A stretch of DNA of 64,000 nucleotides from Thermoguttaceae bacterium. GTDB lineage: Bacteria > Planctomycetota > Planctomycetia > Pirellulales > Thermoguttaceae. Under the pieces are notes generated by a model. The model saw only the letters and a program-made list of their open reading frames with translations, ran no database searches and had not been told where the DNA came from. Where the stretch lies: contig JAFQXE010000006.1 of NCBI GenBank assembly GCA_017407125.1, forward strand, positions 1 to 64,000, in the 5' to 3' direction. The position numbers were made by a program, and so were the translations under genes. This document shows positions 1 through 8,676 of this stretch, piece by piece (positions within the stretch are counted from its first letter, which is position 1; the number at the start of each line of letters is the position of its first letter).

Positions 1-310
<310 letters not shown>

Positions 311-355
311 TGTATTAAACGCTCTTGAGAGAGCCTATTTACCTAACAGATTATA

Positions 356-387
356 TTGTTGAAAGTTCTTAACTGGACTTTCAACAA
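356..387 (+). other. 23S-5S spacer processing stem
   Basis: A perfect 11-bp inverted repeat (TTGTTGAAAGT at 356-366, ACTTTCAACAA at 377-387) with a 10-nt loop lies between the 23S tail and the 5S start. Such a stem is a plausible precursor-processing site; that role is inferred. Confidence 0.5.
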
Positions 388-390
388 ATC

Positions 391-494
391 GCGGCGGCTA
401 ATTGAAAAGGTCACACCTGATCCCATCCCGACCTCAGTAGTTAAGCTTTTCGAGCCGATGGTAGTCCTGCAAGTGCGAGAGTAGGCGCCGCCGA
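391..494 (+). rRNA. 5S ribosomal RNA
   Basis: Complete 5S rRNA. The ends pair as helix I (CGGCGGC at 392-398 with GCCGCCG at 487-493). Conserved internal blocks GGTCACACCTG, TCCCATCCCGA, GTTAAGCTTTTC, GCCGATGGTAGT and GCGAGAGTAGG are all present. At about 104 nt it is shorter than the 116-120 nt of most bacteria, because the helix IV/V arm is reduced. Unusually short 5S rRNAs are a known trait of planctomycetes, which supports the taxonomic reading. Confidence 0.95.
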
Positions 495-503
495 GTTATT
501 TAC

Positions 504-538
504 GCCCTTTGAGAGAAACCCTCTCGAAGGGCTTTTTT
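504..538 (+). terminator. Rho-independent terminator of the rRNA unit
   Basis: A 12-bp stem (504-515 with 521-532, one G-T pair), a 5-nt AAACC loop and a run of six T at 533-538, directly after the 5S gene. Confidence 0.9.
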
Positions 539-564
539 ATTTAATCTATCTACCGTCTCGCCGC

Positions 565-2241
565 CTATTCGTTGAGCAGTTTTTTCGCTTCTTCAACCAA
601 ATCGATAACGTTTTCGTCTGAATTGTAAAGACGAATAATGCTTTTGACGATTCGTTCCGCTTGTTCAGGGTTGGTTTGTTTATACTTTTTCGCTTCAGCG
701 ATCCGCTGTTCGATGGATTCCCGCAGAGGTTTGATTTCGTCTTCAAGACGGGATTCTATAATGTCAATCTGCTTTTCAACAGAAAGCAGACAGATTCGTT
801 TGTCATATTCTCTTTTACCCATATCCTGTTTATACGGCGGGACAAGGTAGAAATCCGCAATCGCTTTTAATTCGATTAATGCATCTTCCGGCGCGGTTTC
901 GGTCAATTGCATAGCTTTATAGTATTGACGCTCCAACACTGAATCCGGCGTCCATGAGCCGGTTCCGATCATGCGGGATTGAACGCGCCGCTGGAATCGA
1001 TCGATATCGTAATCTTCCCGCCAACGGAGAATCGTTTCGACTCGTTCATCGTCTGGGAAGCGAGTGAGAAAAACGTTCATATTGCTATAAGCAGAGTCTT
1101 TGTCAAACAAGCGGCTTTGATTGATTCTGTCATAGAGTTTGTCTGCGGTCAGCGGTTGGAGGAAGTATGCCAGCGCCGCGATAAATGCGACAAAAGCGAC
1201 AACCCAGCCCAGCGCTATTGGCCAGGAGAACGAGGATTGATGCGTTGGTTCCTGAATCGGTTCAACTTTAACGTATGAACTGCCTTTGAGAACTGGTTTT
1301 GGCTGGGACTGTTCGACAATTTCCGGTTCCGTATCGCTTAATTGCGAATCGCTCAGTTCAATTGTCGCGTCTTCGACAATCTCGATGGCGTCCAGCTGAC
1401 GGAGCAGTGCACTGGCAGTTTGAATTCGTTTTTCAGGTTGAATTTCCAGCAAACGGTTGAGAATGTTTTGGAATTCCGGCGGAATGGGAAGGTCTTTTCC
1501 ATCGCGAATGAGCGGGACAATATGTTCTTCGGCATGCATTCGCTGAATTTCCGGCAGCGAACGTCCTAAAAACGGCGCGTGTCCGCACATGAGCGTATAG
1601 AAGACCGCGCCGAGGGCGTACAGGTCTGCCAACGTTGTAACGGGTTTTCCCAGCGCCTGTTCCGGAGCCATGTACTGAACTGTACCAACCACCGAGCCAG
1701 CGCCGGTAAGCTGTTGGCTGGAAAAGACGCGAGCGATGCCGAAGTCTGTCAGTTTAACCGTTGGAGACGGCGATTCAGGATTGGAAATAATAATGTTGCC
1801 GGGCTTGATGTCACGATGAATAATCCCTCGAGCGTGAGCGTATGAAATGGCGGAGGCAAGCTGTTTGGCGATTGCCAGCGTCTGAACCCAGGAAAAGAGC
1901 GTTCCTTTTTTTATAACGTCATGGAGCGATTTGCCGTCGACCAGTTCCATGACGTAGTACATCAATTCGTCTTCAACGCCGAAGCCGAGAATATGGACGA
2001 CGTTGGGATGGTCGATCATTCGCAGCGCGGTAATCTCCTTGTCGAATCGCTGAATTTCCTGAGCGCGTTCTTCCGGTTCGGTGGAATGAAGGGTCAGGGT
2101 TTTCAGAGCGACTTCTTCGACCGCGCCGGTAAGCGGGTTCAAATCGGACTCGTCTGTAGAATGAGCGGCGTAGACGACGCCCATGCCTCCGCGTCCGATG
2201 GTTCTATCAATAACGTATTTCCCAATTTGCTGTTGTTCCAT
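565..2241 (-). CDS. Transmembrane Ser/Thr protein kinase (Hanks type)
   Basis: 558 aa. The kinase domain (about residues 7-285) is complete: glycine loop GRGGMGVVY (16-24), ATP-anchoring Lys47 in VALK, catalytic loop HRDIKPGN (142-149), metal-binding DFG (166-168) and APE (192-194). An acidic linker leads to one membrane helix (about 340-362), followed by about 195 residues rich in charged helices that would lie outside the cytoplasm and have no recognised sensor fold. All key residues are present, so an active kinase is expected. It is the last gene of a minus-strand run: the hydrolase gene upstream ends 15 nt before this ATG. No Shine-Dalgarno site is visible. The substrate cannot be inferred. 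Confidence 0.9.
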   Translation of the reverse strand: MEQQQIGKYVIDRTIGRGGMGVVYAAHSTDESDLNPLTGAVEEVALKTLTLHSTEPEERAQEIQRFDKEITALRMIDHPNVVHILGFGVEDELMYYVMELVDGKSLHDVIKKGTLFSWVQTLAIAKQLASAISYAHARGIIHRDIKPGNIIISNPESPSPTVKLTDFGIARVFSSQQLTGAGSVVGTVQYMAPEQALGKPVTTLADLYALGAVFYTLMCGHAPFLGRSLPEIQRMHAEEHIVPLIRDGKDLPIPPEFQNILNRLLEIQPEKRIQTASALLRQLDAIEIVEDATIELSDSQLSDTEPEIVEQSQPKPVLKGSSYVKVEPIQEPTHQSSFSWPIALGWVVAFVAFIAALAYFLQPLTADKLYDRINQSRLFDKDSAYSNMNVFLTRFPDDERVETILRWREDYDIDRFQRRVQSRMIGTGSWTPDSVLERQYYKAMQLTETAPEDALIELKAIADFYLVPPYKQDMGKREYDKRICLLSVEKQIDIIESRLEDEIKPLRESIEQRIAEAKKYKQTNPEQAERIVKSIIRLYNSDENVIDLVEEAKKLLNE

Positions 2242-2256
2242 GACGCAAGTTTTAAG

Positions 2257-2934
2257 TTAGATTTCTTTGCTTTCTCCGATTTGAAACAGTAACGGCGCAG
2301 AGGTTGTCTGGGCTTGAACGTCCTTTGCCCATTTGTCAGCGTTTTGCTCAATGGGAGCCCATGTATTGTAATGAGATGGAATGGCAAGCTCGGGCTTGAG
2401 GACTTTAATCGCCTCCAGAGCTTGTTCCGGCCCCATGGTAAAGCGATCTCCAATGGGAACAATCGCAGCTCTGAGTCCGGATCGACCAATGAATTCCATA
2501 TCGTCCAAAAAACCTGTATCGCCGGCAACGTAGACGGAACCTTCTTTTGTATTGATAACAAATCCAACGGCAATTCCGCCGTAAGAGCCGTCTGGCATTT
2601 GGCTGGAATGAGACGCGAACGTAAATGTAACAGAGCCAAACGACGTCTGAATCGTCCCGCCGGGGTTGCCAGGCTCTACAGAACGAACGCCCTTTTTCGC
2701 AAACCAGTTGACCAATTCAAAACAACCGATTAAAACGGCATCCGGATGGAGTTTACAAATCGCGACGACGTCTGAACAGTGATCGGCGTGTCCGTGAGTG
2801 CACAGAATATAATCGACTGGCAGCGCTTCGCCGATTTTACGAATGGATTCCGACGCAAAGAACGGATCGACAAGAATCGACTTTCCGTCAACGTTCAAAT
2901 GCCAGCAGGCGTGTCCAAGCCAGGTAAGTTTCAT
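2257..2934 (-). CDS. UPF0173-type metal-dependent hydrolase (metallo-beta-lactamase fold)
   Basis: 225 aa, the normal length for the UPF0173/YtkL family. The zinc-binding HGHADH (47-52) follows the N-terminal LTWLGHACW typical of this family. The later VYVAGDTGF supplies the bridging Asp, and a C-terminal PSHYNTW the last His ligand. Family members are soluble hydrolases of uncertain substrate. The gene sits 15 nt upstream of the kinase gene and 29 nt downstream of the pseudoprotease gene, so the three are probably co-transcribed; a functional link is not proven. Confidence 0.85.
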   Translation of the reverse strand: MKLTWLGHACWHLNVDGKSILVDPFFASESIRKIGEALPVDYILCTHGHADHCSDVVAICKLHPDAVLIGCFELVNWFAKKGVRSVEPGNPGGTIQTSFGSVTFTFASHSSQMPDGSYGGIAVGFVINTKEGSVYVAGDTGFLDDMEFIGRSGLRAAIVPIGDRFTMGPEQALEAIKVLKPELAIPSHYNTWAPIEQNADKWAKDVQAQTTSAPLLFQIGESKEI

Positions 2935-2963
2935 GGTAAGGTCAAAATGGCTTTAGGGGTAAA

Positions 2964-3959
2964 TCAATTTGTAATTCGAATAGTCTGAAATTCGTCGTTT
3001 CTTAAAATGAGCAGCTCGACAGGGTCGGCAACGTCAATGCGTTCCAAAGCGGCTTTCAACGACTTGACGTCTTTGACGATGTTTCCGTTGACCATGACAA
3101 TAAAGTCGTCCGTCTCCAATCCGGCTTTTGCCGCGGGACTGTTAGACTGAACGGAATCGACGTAAGAAGGCGTAAGCGGCAAGACGTCTGGCGCGAGCTG
3201 AAATCCGAGTTTAGCTGGAGTCCAAGCGTCAGCAGGCTTGGCGACTTCGTCTTGCTGCCCTGCTCTTTGAGTTTTCTTATCCAGAATATCCTGAACGGCG
3301 GAGCTGAGCGCAGACTGCGGCATGGCGAAGTTGATATAAACAGACTGCGTCGTGCTTTTGAGCTGTTTGCCAACCAGGCCGAGAAACGCGCCGTTGTAGT
3401 CAACCAACGCGCCGCCGGGCGCGCCGGGGTTGTTGGTAATGGCGTCGATAATATAGACGTCGCCTTTATATCCGGCAACAAACGCTCCGCGCCGCGCTTC
3501 CAAAGGCGTAATAGCGGAAACAACGCCGTGCTGAACGCTCATCGGTTCGTTTCCGGTCGCGACGCTGTAGAGGTTTGTAACAGCCAAAACCGGGCTGCCA
3601 ACGGCAACGGGAACAGGCGCGGCGGACAGGTCAAAAAAGTCCGGCGTTTGAGCGTCGATTTTCAAAACGGCAAGAGCCAGTTTAGGATTGACGCCGACCA
3701 GCTTCGCGGTAAATTTCTGTCCATCGTTAAGAGTACAGGTAATCGGGTCTTCGTCCAGGACAGAGCCGGTTACGGTTAGAATGTGTCCGCTGTTGGAAAT
3801 GAGAATTCCCGACTGGGCGTCGTCAAATCCCGCCAACCCGCCGACGCCATAAATCTTGACGGTTTTAGGCAGAGTTTTTTCTAACGCCGTTTGTTGAGCG
3901 AACGACGTTACGGTAAAAATCAGTGAAATCAGCAGAGCTAAAGGGTATTTCAGGTTCAT
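2964..3959 (-). CDS. Secreted DegP/HtrA-like pseudoprotease with PDZ domain
   Basis: 331 aa: Sec signal peptide (1-21, ending SFA-QQ), a trypsin-like HtrA region (about 30-225) and a C-terminal PDZ domain (about 240-331). Aligning with E. coli DegP by eye, the His of VVTNNHVV becomes Gly65 in ILTVTGSV, the Asp of DPRSDIAL becomes Ala95 in NPKLALAV, and the nucleophile Ser of GNSGG becomes Pro181 in GAPGG. The flanking backbone motifs are well kept (NDGQKF, GGALVDYNG, INFAMP). All three catalytic residues are therefore gone in an otherwise intact reading frame, so it probably binds rather than cuts peptides, most likely in the periplasm. That role is an inference. Its downstream neighbour is the UPF0173 gene. 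Confidence 0.85.
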   Translation of the reverse strand: MNLKYPLALLISLIFTVTSFAQQTALEKTLPKTVKIYGVGGLAGFDDAQSGILISNSGHILTVTGSVLDEDPITCTLNDGQKFTAKLVGVNPKLALAVLKIDAQTPDFFDLSAAPVPVAVGSPVLAVTNLYSVATGNEPMSVQHGVVSAITPLEARRGAFVAGYKGDVYIIDAITNNPGAPGGALVDYNGAFLGLVGKQLKSTTQSVYINFAMPQSALSSAVQDILDKKTQRAGQQDEVAKPADAWTPAKLGFQLAPDVLPLTPSYVDSVQSNSPAAKAGLETDDFIVMVNGNIVKDVKSLKAALERIDVADPVELLILRNDEFQTIRITN

Positions 3960-3977
3960 GAGTTTACAATCAATGGT

Positions 3978-4766
3978 TTAAAGGCGCCAAACAGGCGGCT
4001 GTTCGGCATTGGAAACGAAAACATCGAGTTTCGGGAATGTTTGAGCAATTTCTTCCGCCAAGGCTTGACAGGCAAAGCGCTCTGTTGCGTAATGCCCGGG
4101 CAGAATCAAATTGACGCCGTTCGCCTGAGCGTCGAGAAACGTGTGGAACATCGTTTCGCCTAAAATCAGGGCGTCTGCATGAGCTTTTTTGACGAGGTCA
4201 AACAGCGACCCGGCGGCGCCGCAGGTAACGGCAACGGTGCGAATGAGCGCGTGCGGCTTTCCGACAAGGTTGACGTCGCAGCCGCCAAAGAAATCGCGAA
4301 CGGTTGTTGCGAAATCTTTGAGTTGAGTCGATTTGGACAGCTTTCCAATTCTGCCGATGCCAATTCCGGTTTGTTCGTCCAGAACTTGCAAAGCCTGAAT
4401 CTTTTTCAGACCAACGCCTTTGGCAATGCGCTGGTTGATTCCATTCGCGGCGGAATCGAACGCTGAATGCGGCGCATAAACGGCGACGTTATGTTCAATT
4501 AAATTGAGCAGCATGGCGCCTTCAGGCGTTTCGTCCGTAAGACGTTTTACGGCATGGAACAAAATCGGATGATGGGAAACGATTAAATCGACGCGTTTGT
4601 CGACGGCTTCCTGAGCGGATTGAGGCGTTACGGTCAAACAGGTCATGACCCGTTTAACCTCTTTATTGCGTCGCCCCAGCAAAAGACCGACGTTGTCCCA
4701 GTCCTCCGCCAGTTTCAAAGGCGCAAACGGTTCCAAAAACGATTCTATTAATTGATTAACATTCAT
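3978..4766 (-). CDS. Nif3-like dinuclear metal-binding protein (YbgI/YqfO family)
   Basis: 262 aa. Metal-ligand motifs of the Nif3 family are all present: SHHPILF near residue 64, APHSAFDSAANGIN near 98 (His and Asp) and the C-terminal GHYATERFA (His and Glu). The length fits the short version without the inserted PII-like domain. Family members are often annotated as type 2 GTP cyclohydrolase I, but the role is unsettled. The ATG lies about 9 nt downstream of a good -10 box, so the transcript may have essentially no leader. The pseudoprotease gene starts 18 nt after this stop. Confidence 0.9.
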   Translation of the reverse strand: MNVNQLIESFLEPFAPLKLAEDWDNVGLLLGRRNKEVKRVMTCLTVTPQSAQEAVDKRVDLIVSHHPILFHAVKRLTDETPEGAMLLNLIEHNVAVYAPHSAFDSAANGINQRIAKGVGLKKIQALQVLDEQTGIGIGRIGKLSKSTQLKDFATTVRDFFGGCDVNLVGKPHALIRTVAVTCGAAGSLFDLVKKAHADALILGETMFHTFLDAQANGVNLILPGHYATERFACQALAEEIAQTFPKLDVFVSNAEQPPVWRL

Positions 4767-4774
4767 AATAGAAT

Positions 4775-4802
4775 AGTATAATCAATTTAGAGTCCCAGAC
4801 AA
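4775..4802 (-). promoter_or_regulatory. Sigma-70 promoter of the Nif3-like gene, possibly leaderless
   Basis: On the minus strand TTGTCT (4802-4797), a 16-bp spacer and TATACT (4780-4775). A start 6-8 nt further would be at about 4769-4767, that is 1-3 nt before the ATG at 4766. Confidence 0.6.
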
Positions 4803-4820
4803 GAGGACAGAAAAGAAAAA

Positions 4821-4890
4821 GTGGTCAGTTTTCGACATTTAGCGGTTAAGAAACTGTTTTCTTGACCGAATTACGTTGAAAACCGACCAC
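4821..4890. repeat. 70-nt imperfect palindrome (nested hairpin)
   Basis: Outer arms GTGGTCAGTTTTCGAC (4821-4836) and GTTGAAAACCGACCAC (4875-4890) pair at 14 of 16 positions. Inner arms CGGTTAAGAAA and TTTTCTTGACCG pair around a CTG tip. It lies between the PDZ gene stop and the Nif3 promoter. It has no T-run of terminator type, so its role is open. Confidence 0.7.
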
Positions 4891-4927
4891 AGTTACGATT
4901 TTAGGAGACTTTTATTGATTTCAAAGC

Positions 4928-6010
4928 TTATTTGTCGTTAGTTTGAATTTTAAAGTTCAAACGATTTCTGACGTTTTCCGGCAGCTGATCAATGCTGTTT
5001 TCGTCGACAATATATTCATTCCCGTTTTCCTGAATTTTAATAATTGCCGGTTCGTTTCCGTTCTTTTGAACCTGAACGGAGAAGGAATCGCGCTGAACCT
5101 GAGCGTTCGGATCGTTCATCTGCGGAGGCAAAACCACGCCGCCATTGGGAGCGGGCGCTGGCGTGGGGGTCAGAACGCCATTAGGAGCGGGCGCCGGAGC
5201 GGGAGCAAAACCGGGGGCAAACGGCGGAATAAATCCAGGCATACCCTGACGCATTGCGTTTTCCATAGCTTCCATGCGTTGACGCATTTGATCCATTTGA
5301 CGTCGCTGACGTTCCATGAACTGCTGAAGTCTGGGGAAAGATGGATTGAGATTGAGATTATCATCATCGTCGTCTTCGTAGGGATCGTACTGGGGAGCCA
5401 TCGGGTCAATGGAAAGCTGCGGAGACGCTATGCCAGGGGGTAATAGCGGTTGACGGGGCGCTTCTGCCAGCTGAGCGACAATATCTAAAGTCATTTCTTT
5501 CCCTTGACGAAATACTGTCATTTTTTGAGGTTTTCCAGCAGCTTTTTGAAGTTCAGCAGAAAGCTGGTTTGTGTCGGAAACGGTAACGCCGTCAATTGCG
5601 ACGATTATATCGTAGGGAAGAATGCCGGCTTTGGCGGCAGGTCCATTAGGTTTAATTGTTTGGACAAGCAGCCCAGAGTACGGTGGAAGATTGACGTGAG
5701 CTTTTAATGCCGGCGGAACTGGCGATGCAATGACGCCCAAAATATACTGAGCGTTGGCTGTCTGTGGAATTGTCGGTTCGGGCTCTGGGACTACTTCTAC
5801 TACGTCAGATGGAGTGGCAGCTTCAGAGACAGATTCTTCTGGCAACGCTTCCTGTATTGGCGCCTCTACGGAATCGTCGACAGCAGATTCAACTGCCTGA
5901 ACGGCGTCCGCGTTAGTGTTTTGTTCAACAATTGACCTGACTTCGTCTGAAAAAACGACTCCGCCAGTAATAAGCGCCAAAACAGCGCACAATCCCAAAA
6001 ATTTTTTCAT
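4928..6010 (-). CDS. Secreted PDZ-domain protein, proline/acid-rich
   Basis: 360 aa from the ATG at 6010, chosen because AAGGAG lies 10 nt upstream and the protein then opens with a clean signal peptide (MKKFLGLCAVLALITGG). An upstream in-frame start would read through an interspersed repeat and mask the signal peptide. Order: signal peptide (1-21), acidic Glu/Val/Pro-rich linker (about 25-85), one PDZ domain (about 90-180, with YSGLLVQTI and GILPYDIIVAIDG), a stretch rich in Asp/Asn, Met/Arg/Gln and Pro/Ala (about 200-310), and a short C-terminal region repeating NGNE. No protease domain is attached. It resembles exported PDZ scaffold proteins; the ligand is unknown. Confidence 0.8.
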   Translation of the reverse strand: MKKFLGLCAVLALITGGVVFSDEVRSIVEQNTNADAVQAVESAVDDSVEAPIQEALPEESVSEAATPSDVVEVVPEPEPTIPQTANAQYILGVIASPVPPALKAHVNLPPYSGLLVQTIKPNGPAAKAGILPYDIIVAIDGVTVSDTNQLSAELQKAAGKPQKMTVFRQGKEMTLDIVAQLAEAPRQPLLPPGIASPQLSIDPMAPQYDPYEDDDDDNLNLNPSFPRLQQFMERQRRQMDQMRQRMEAMENAMRQGMPGFIPPFAPGFAPAPAPAPNGVLTPTPAPAPNGGVVLPPQMNDPNAQVQRDSFSVQVQKNGNEPAIIKIQENGNEYIVDENSIDQLPENVRNRLNFKIQTNDK

Positions 6011-6093
6011 GATAATAAAACTCCTTAAAATTTGTAATGCCTGATTTATTGACGTTCGCGAGCGGCGAGGCGCCGCACGGGCGAGTGGACAAG

Positions 6094-6171
6094 GTTTCCG
6101 GGGAGCGGACATTGTCCGCGAAAATAATAATGTAAGTTATTTTAGGCGGGTAATACCCGCCATCCGGAAAC
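6094..6171. repeat. Two-palindrome interspersed element, copy 1
   Basis: 78 bp bounded by terminal inverted repeats GTTTCCGG and CCGGAAAC. It contains palindrome A (GCGGACATTGTCCGC), an AT-rich spacer and palindrome B (GGCGGGTAATACCCGCC). Further copies lie at 8703-8776, 12151-12225 and 13430-13496. The rest of the 467-bp gap (6011-6477) is AT-rich; a TATAAT at 6345-6350 has no convincing -35 box. Confidence 0.85.
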
Positions 6172-6477
6172 TCTTCCAATCAGGAACCGACCTTGTCGGG
6201 GCGAAACCGGAATAAATCTTTTTTCCAAATGTTATTGCTTAGTACGAATATTCTCTAAAAATGGTTCGTTTTAAACTCAAAATAGAATCGGCTTCGAGAA
6301 AACCCATGACTGTTATAGGTTCGGTTTGAAGTTTACCTGGGGCGTATAATTCAAACGTTTACATGCATAAAAAGGCTGATTGAACTGCTTAAACAGCAAT
6401 ATCGTCCCCTTGATTATTCCTGATTTGCTTTATTCGCGTTTTTACATCCTTTTTTAACCTGTTTTCATAGTTTTTGT

Positions 6478-7566
6478 ATGATGAATCGAAGAACGTTTAT
6501 TCTTTCTGCAGCGGCGAGCGTTGGCGTTGCCGCTATGACGGCTGGACGCGGTCGTCTGTTTGCTCAGAACACGTCAATTTTAGCGGGAATTCGTCAGTAT
6601 AGCGTTGACAGAATATCGTGTATTTTTCAACCTGACAGCGCAATTTTTTTGCGAGACAATAAACCGATTATTACATATCGGACAACGTTTCAGGAAAAAA
6701 ACGATAACAGGACAAGCAGCCAGGCAAATCAATCTTCAGTTCCATTCCCGTGTTTTACCCGTCTTTCCTCGCCAACGTCTTTACTGCCGTTGTCTCCTTT
6801 AAGAAAATCCGCTGCCGCAGCGTTTGTTTGCGATAATGTCAATGGAGTAAATTATACGGTAAAAAAATCTAAAAAAAACGATCTTCCCCGTGGACAAATA
6901 CTTTCAAATGGATTAAAATGGAAAGGGATGTCGGAAATCGGCTCTGATGGAATGTTGACAAAGCTTTCGTCATGGGACCTTGGCGTTCAAGGCGTATTTG
7001 ACGACGAGTGCAGATGGGTCAATCCAGAGGGCAGAGTTCAGATGACCGATACGCGCCGATTTCGAGTTGCGTTCTATGACAACAGTCGATACGGCATCTA
7101 CGCAACAATCGACTGGCATGCCGTAGACGACGTTTTAATAACGGCAAATCAAAACTGCCTTTTTGGCGTTCAGGCGTCAGCGCCGCTTGCGCCTGTTCTC
7201 GGAGGTGGAATGATGATGAATTCCAACGGCGACTTCGGGGCGTCAGAGATTTATGGACGCCGCGCTAACTGGGTAACTTGCTGGGGACGACTTCAGGCGG
7301 CAAATCCGGAGGCGGCTCCTGACGTCAACCCAGATTTGCAGGAAGGCGTTGCGCTGATGTCGCATCCGTCCAACCCGTGGGGCGTAAGTCCCTGGAATAC
7401 AAATCCCTTTGGATATATGTCTCCAACGCATATACCATTTTTATCCAAACCATGGTTGGTGCGAGCCGGAGAAGGCGTCCGATTGCGATATTTGATACTC
7501 GCCTATACGGGCAATCCCGACGACGGAGAAGTTGACGAAATTTACCGAAGTTACATTAGTTCATAA
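6478..7566 (+). CDS. Tat-exported DUF6807 (PmoA-like) protein
   Basis: 362 aa. The N-terminus has a twin-arginine signal (NRRTFIL, then an Ala-rich hydrophobic stretch and LFAQ). Two adjacent ATG codons (6478, 6481) are possible starts. From about residue 120 the protein matches the pattern of the DUF6807/PmoA family: NVNGVNY, RGQI, a Trp-rich middle, RRANWVTCWG and a C-terminal PFGYMSPTHIPFL with GEGVRLRYLIL. The usual His-rich PHHR block expected just before VNGVNY reads SPLRKSAAAAF, so the family's histidines appear to be missing. Such proteins are common in planctomycetes beside sugar-degradation genes; biochemical function is unknown. It is flanked by repeats, not in an obvious operon. 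Confidence 0.65.
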   Translation: MMNRRTFILSAAASVGVAAMTAGRGRLFAQNTSILAGIRQYSVDRISCIFQPDSAIFLRDNKPIITYRTTFQEKNDNRTSSQANQSSVPFPCFTRLSSPTSLLPLSPLRKSAAAAFVCDNVNGVNYTVKKSKKNDLPRGQILSNGLKWKGMSEIGSDGMLTKLSSWDLGVQGVFDDECRWVNPEGRVQMTDTRRFRVAFYDNSRYGIYATIDWHAVDDVLITANQNCLFGVQASAPLAPVLGGGMMMNSNGDFGASEIYGRRANWVTCWGRLQAANPEAAPDVNPDLQEGVALMSHPSNPWGVSPWNTNPFGYMSPTHIPFLSKPWLVRAGEGVRLRYLILAYTGNPDDGEVDEIYRSYISS

Positions 7567-7568
7567 TT

Positions 7569-7736
7569 GGGGAATAGGAAATAGGGAATAGTTATTCGCC
7601 TGCGGCGAATTTAAATACAGTCCCCTACTCCCCATTTCCTCCGTGGGTTAAAACCCACGGCTACTAATATTGAACCGCTAAAGCGGTTCTAGCGGATGCG
7701 CTTCGCGCCTATTCCCTACTCCCTACCCCCTATTCC
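7569..7736. repeat. Composite heptad hairpin H1
   Basis: The outer arms are tandem 7-mers: GGGAATA-type words at 7569-7592 and their complement (CTATTCC, CTACTCC) at 7709-7736. Between them are three separate perfect palindromes: ATTCGCC-TGC-GGCGAAT (7594-7610), CCGTGGGTT-AA-AACCCACGG (7641-7660) and GAACCGCT-AA-AGCGGTTC (7672-7689), then GCGCTTCGCG (7699-7708). Confidence 0.75.
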
Positions 7737-7741
7737 ATACC

Positions 7742-8674
7742 ATGAAAGATTTCCTTTCCCGAATCCCCTTGTTTGATGAACGTTTTGAACGCCAAATGCG
7801 TTTGTGCGCTAAAATAGCGGAATCTGTCTATGCGTCCTGCGCGCCGTCGGCAGATAAAAGCGGAGACATCCTTTATCAGCCGCCGCACCGCAATCTGGCT
7901 GGAGGAACGGAGATTACCGGTTATCGCGACTACGCTCCTGGAGACGACCTCCATTCAGTAGACTGGGGATACTGCGCCCGCATGGACGAACTGCTTGTCC
8001 GGGAATACAAATCCTCCGCCCGTCAGTATTGTCACATAATGGTTGACAAGTCAGAGAGTATGCGCCTTGTTCCGCCTCGCGCGGTAACGTCCAAGCTGGA
8101 CACGGCAACGCGTCTGGCGGCAATTCTTGCCTTTGTCGCTGTGCGAAGAAACAACCAGGTTAACGTTTACACGTATGACGATCAACTTCAACCTGCGGCT
8201 CACGTCATCGGCGCAGAAGGCGATATCGGTTTTGCACTCCGATTCTTTCGCGACGCGACAGAAACAGAATCCAAAAAGGCGACGTCTTTTCTCAAAGCGG
8301 CTCAAAAACTCATTCAGTTAGACTCTCACAAAGGAGCTGTATTGATTCTTACCGATATGTATGACGACTCCTTTCCACAGGGGCTGTCGTTATTGCAGCA
8401 GGCGGGATATTCGCCTCGAGTTTTAAGACTTTACTCAGATTTCGAACGCGGCGTAGGCTTATATGGCGATATTACCGTACTGGACGCCGAAACAGGCAGA
8501 AGCTGGAATCTGACAATTACCGAAGCTCAGTTAAAGTATTTTCAGAAGAAGTTCAATGAGAATACAGAACGAATCAGAAAATGGAGTCTTCGCTATGGCG
8601 CGAAATTCCAAAACGTCTACTGCGATCAACCCGCTACGCAAGCGTGCCTGGAAGCTCTGGGATTAAGAAAATAG
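7742..8674 (+). CDS. DUF58 domain protein
   Basis: 310 aa. The DUF58 signature is clear: GTEITGYRDYAPGDDLHSVD (about residues 60-79) followed by a vWA-like segment with MIGS-like MVDKSES (about 100-106), whose DxSxS resembles a metal-ion-dependent adhesion site. DUF58 proteins usually sit next to a MoxR AAA+ ATPase and a transglutaminase-like protein, but none is adjacent here. No signal peptide or membrane helix is visible. No Shine-Dalgarno site precedes the ATG, which directly follows the H1 repeat. The molecular role is unknown. Confidence 0.85.
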   Translation: MKDFLSRIPLFDERFERQMRLCAKIAESVYASCAPSADKSGDILYQPPHRNLAGGTEITGYRDYAPGDDLHSVDWGYCARMDELLVREYKSSARQYCHIMVDKSESMRLVPPRAVTSKLDTATRLAAILAFVAVRRNNQVNVYTYDDQLQPAAHVIGAEGDIGFALRFFRDATETESKKATSFLKAAQKLIQLDSHKGAVLILTDMYDDSFPQGLSLLQQAGYSPRVLRLYSDFERGVGLYGDITVLDAETGRSWNLTITEAQLKYFQKKFNENTERIRKWSLRYGAKFQNVYCDQPATQACLEALGLRK

Positions 8675-8676
8675 AA

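Noticed and set aside
6011..6112. N-terminal extension of the PDZ protein
   Set aside because: It would translate part of the two-palindrome repeat region, and a strong AAGGAG with a good signal peptide supports the start at 6010.
6345..6350. TATAAT as promoter of the DUF6807 gene
   Set aside because: No acceptable -35 box at 16-18 bp.
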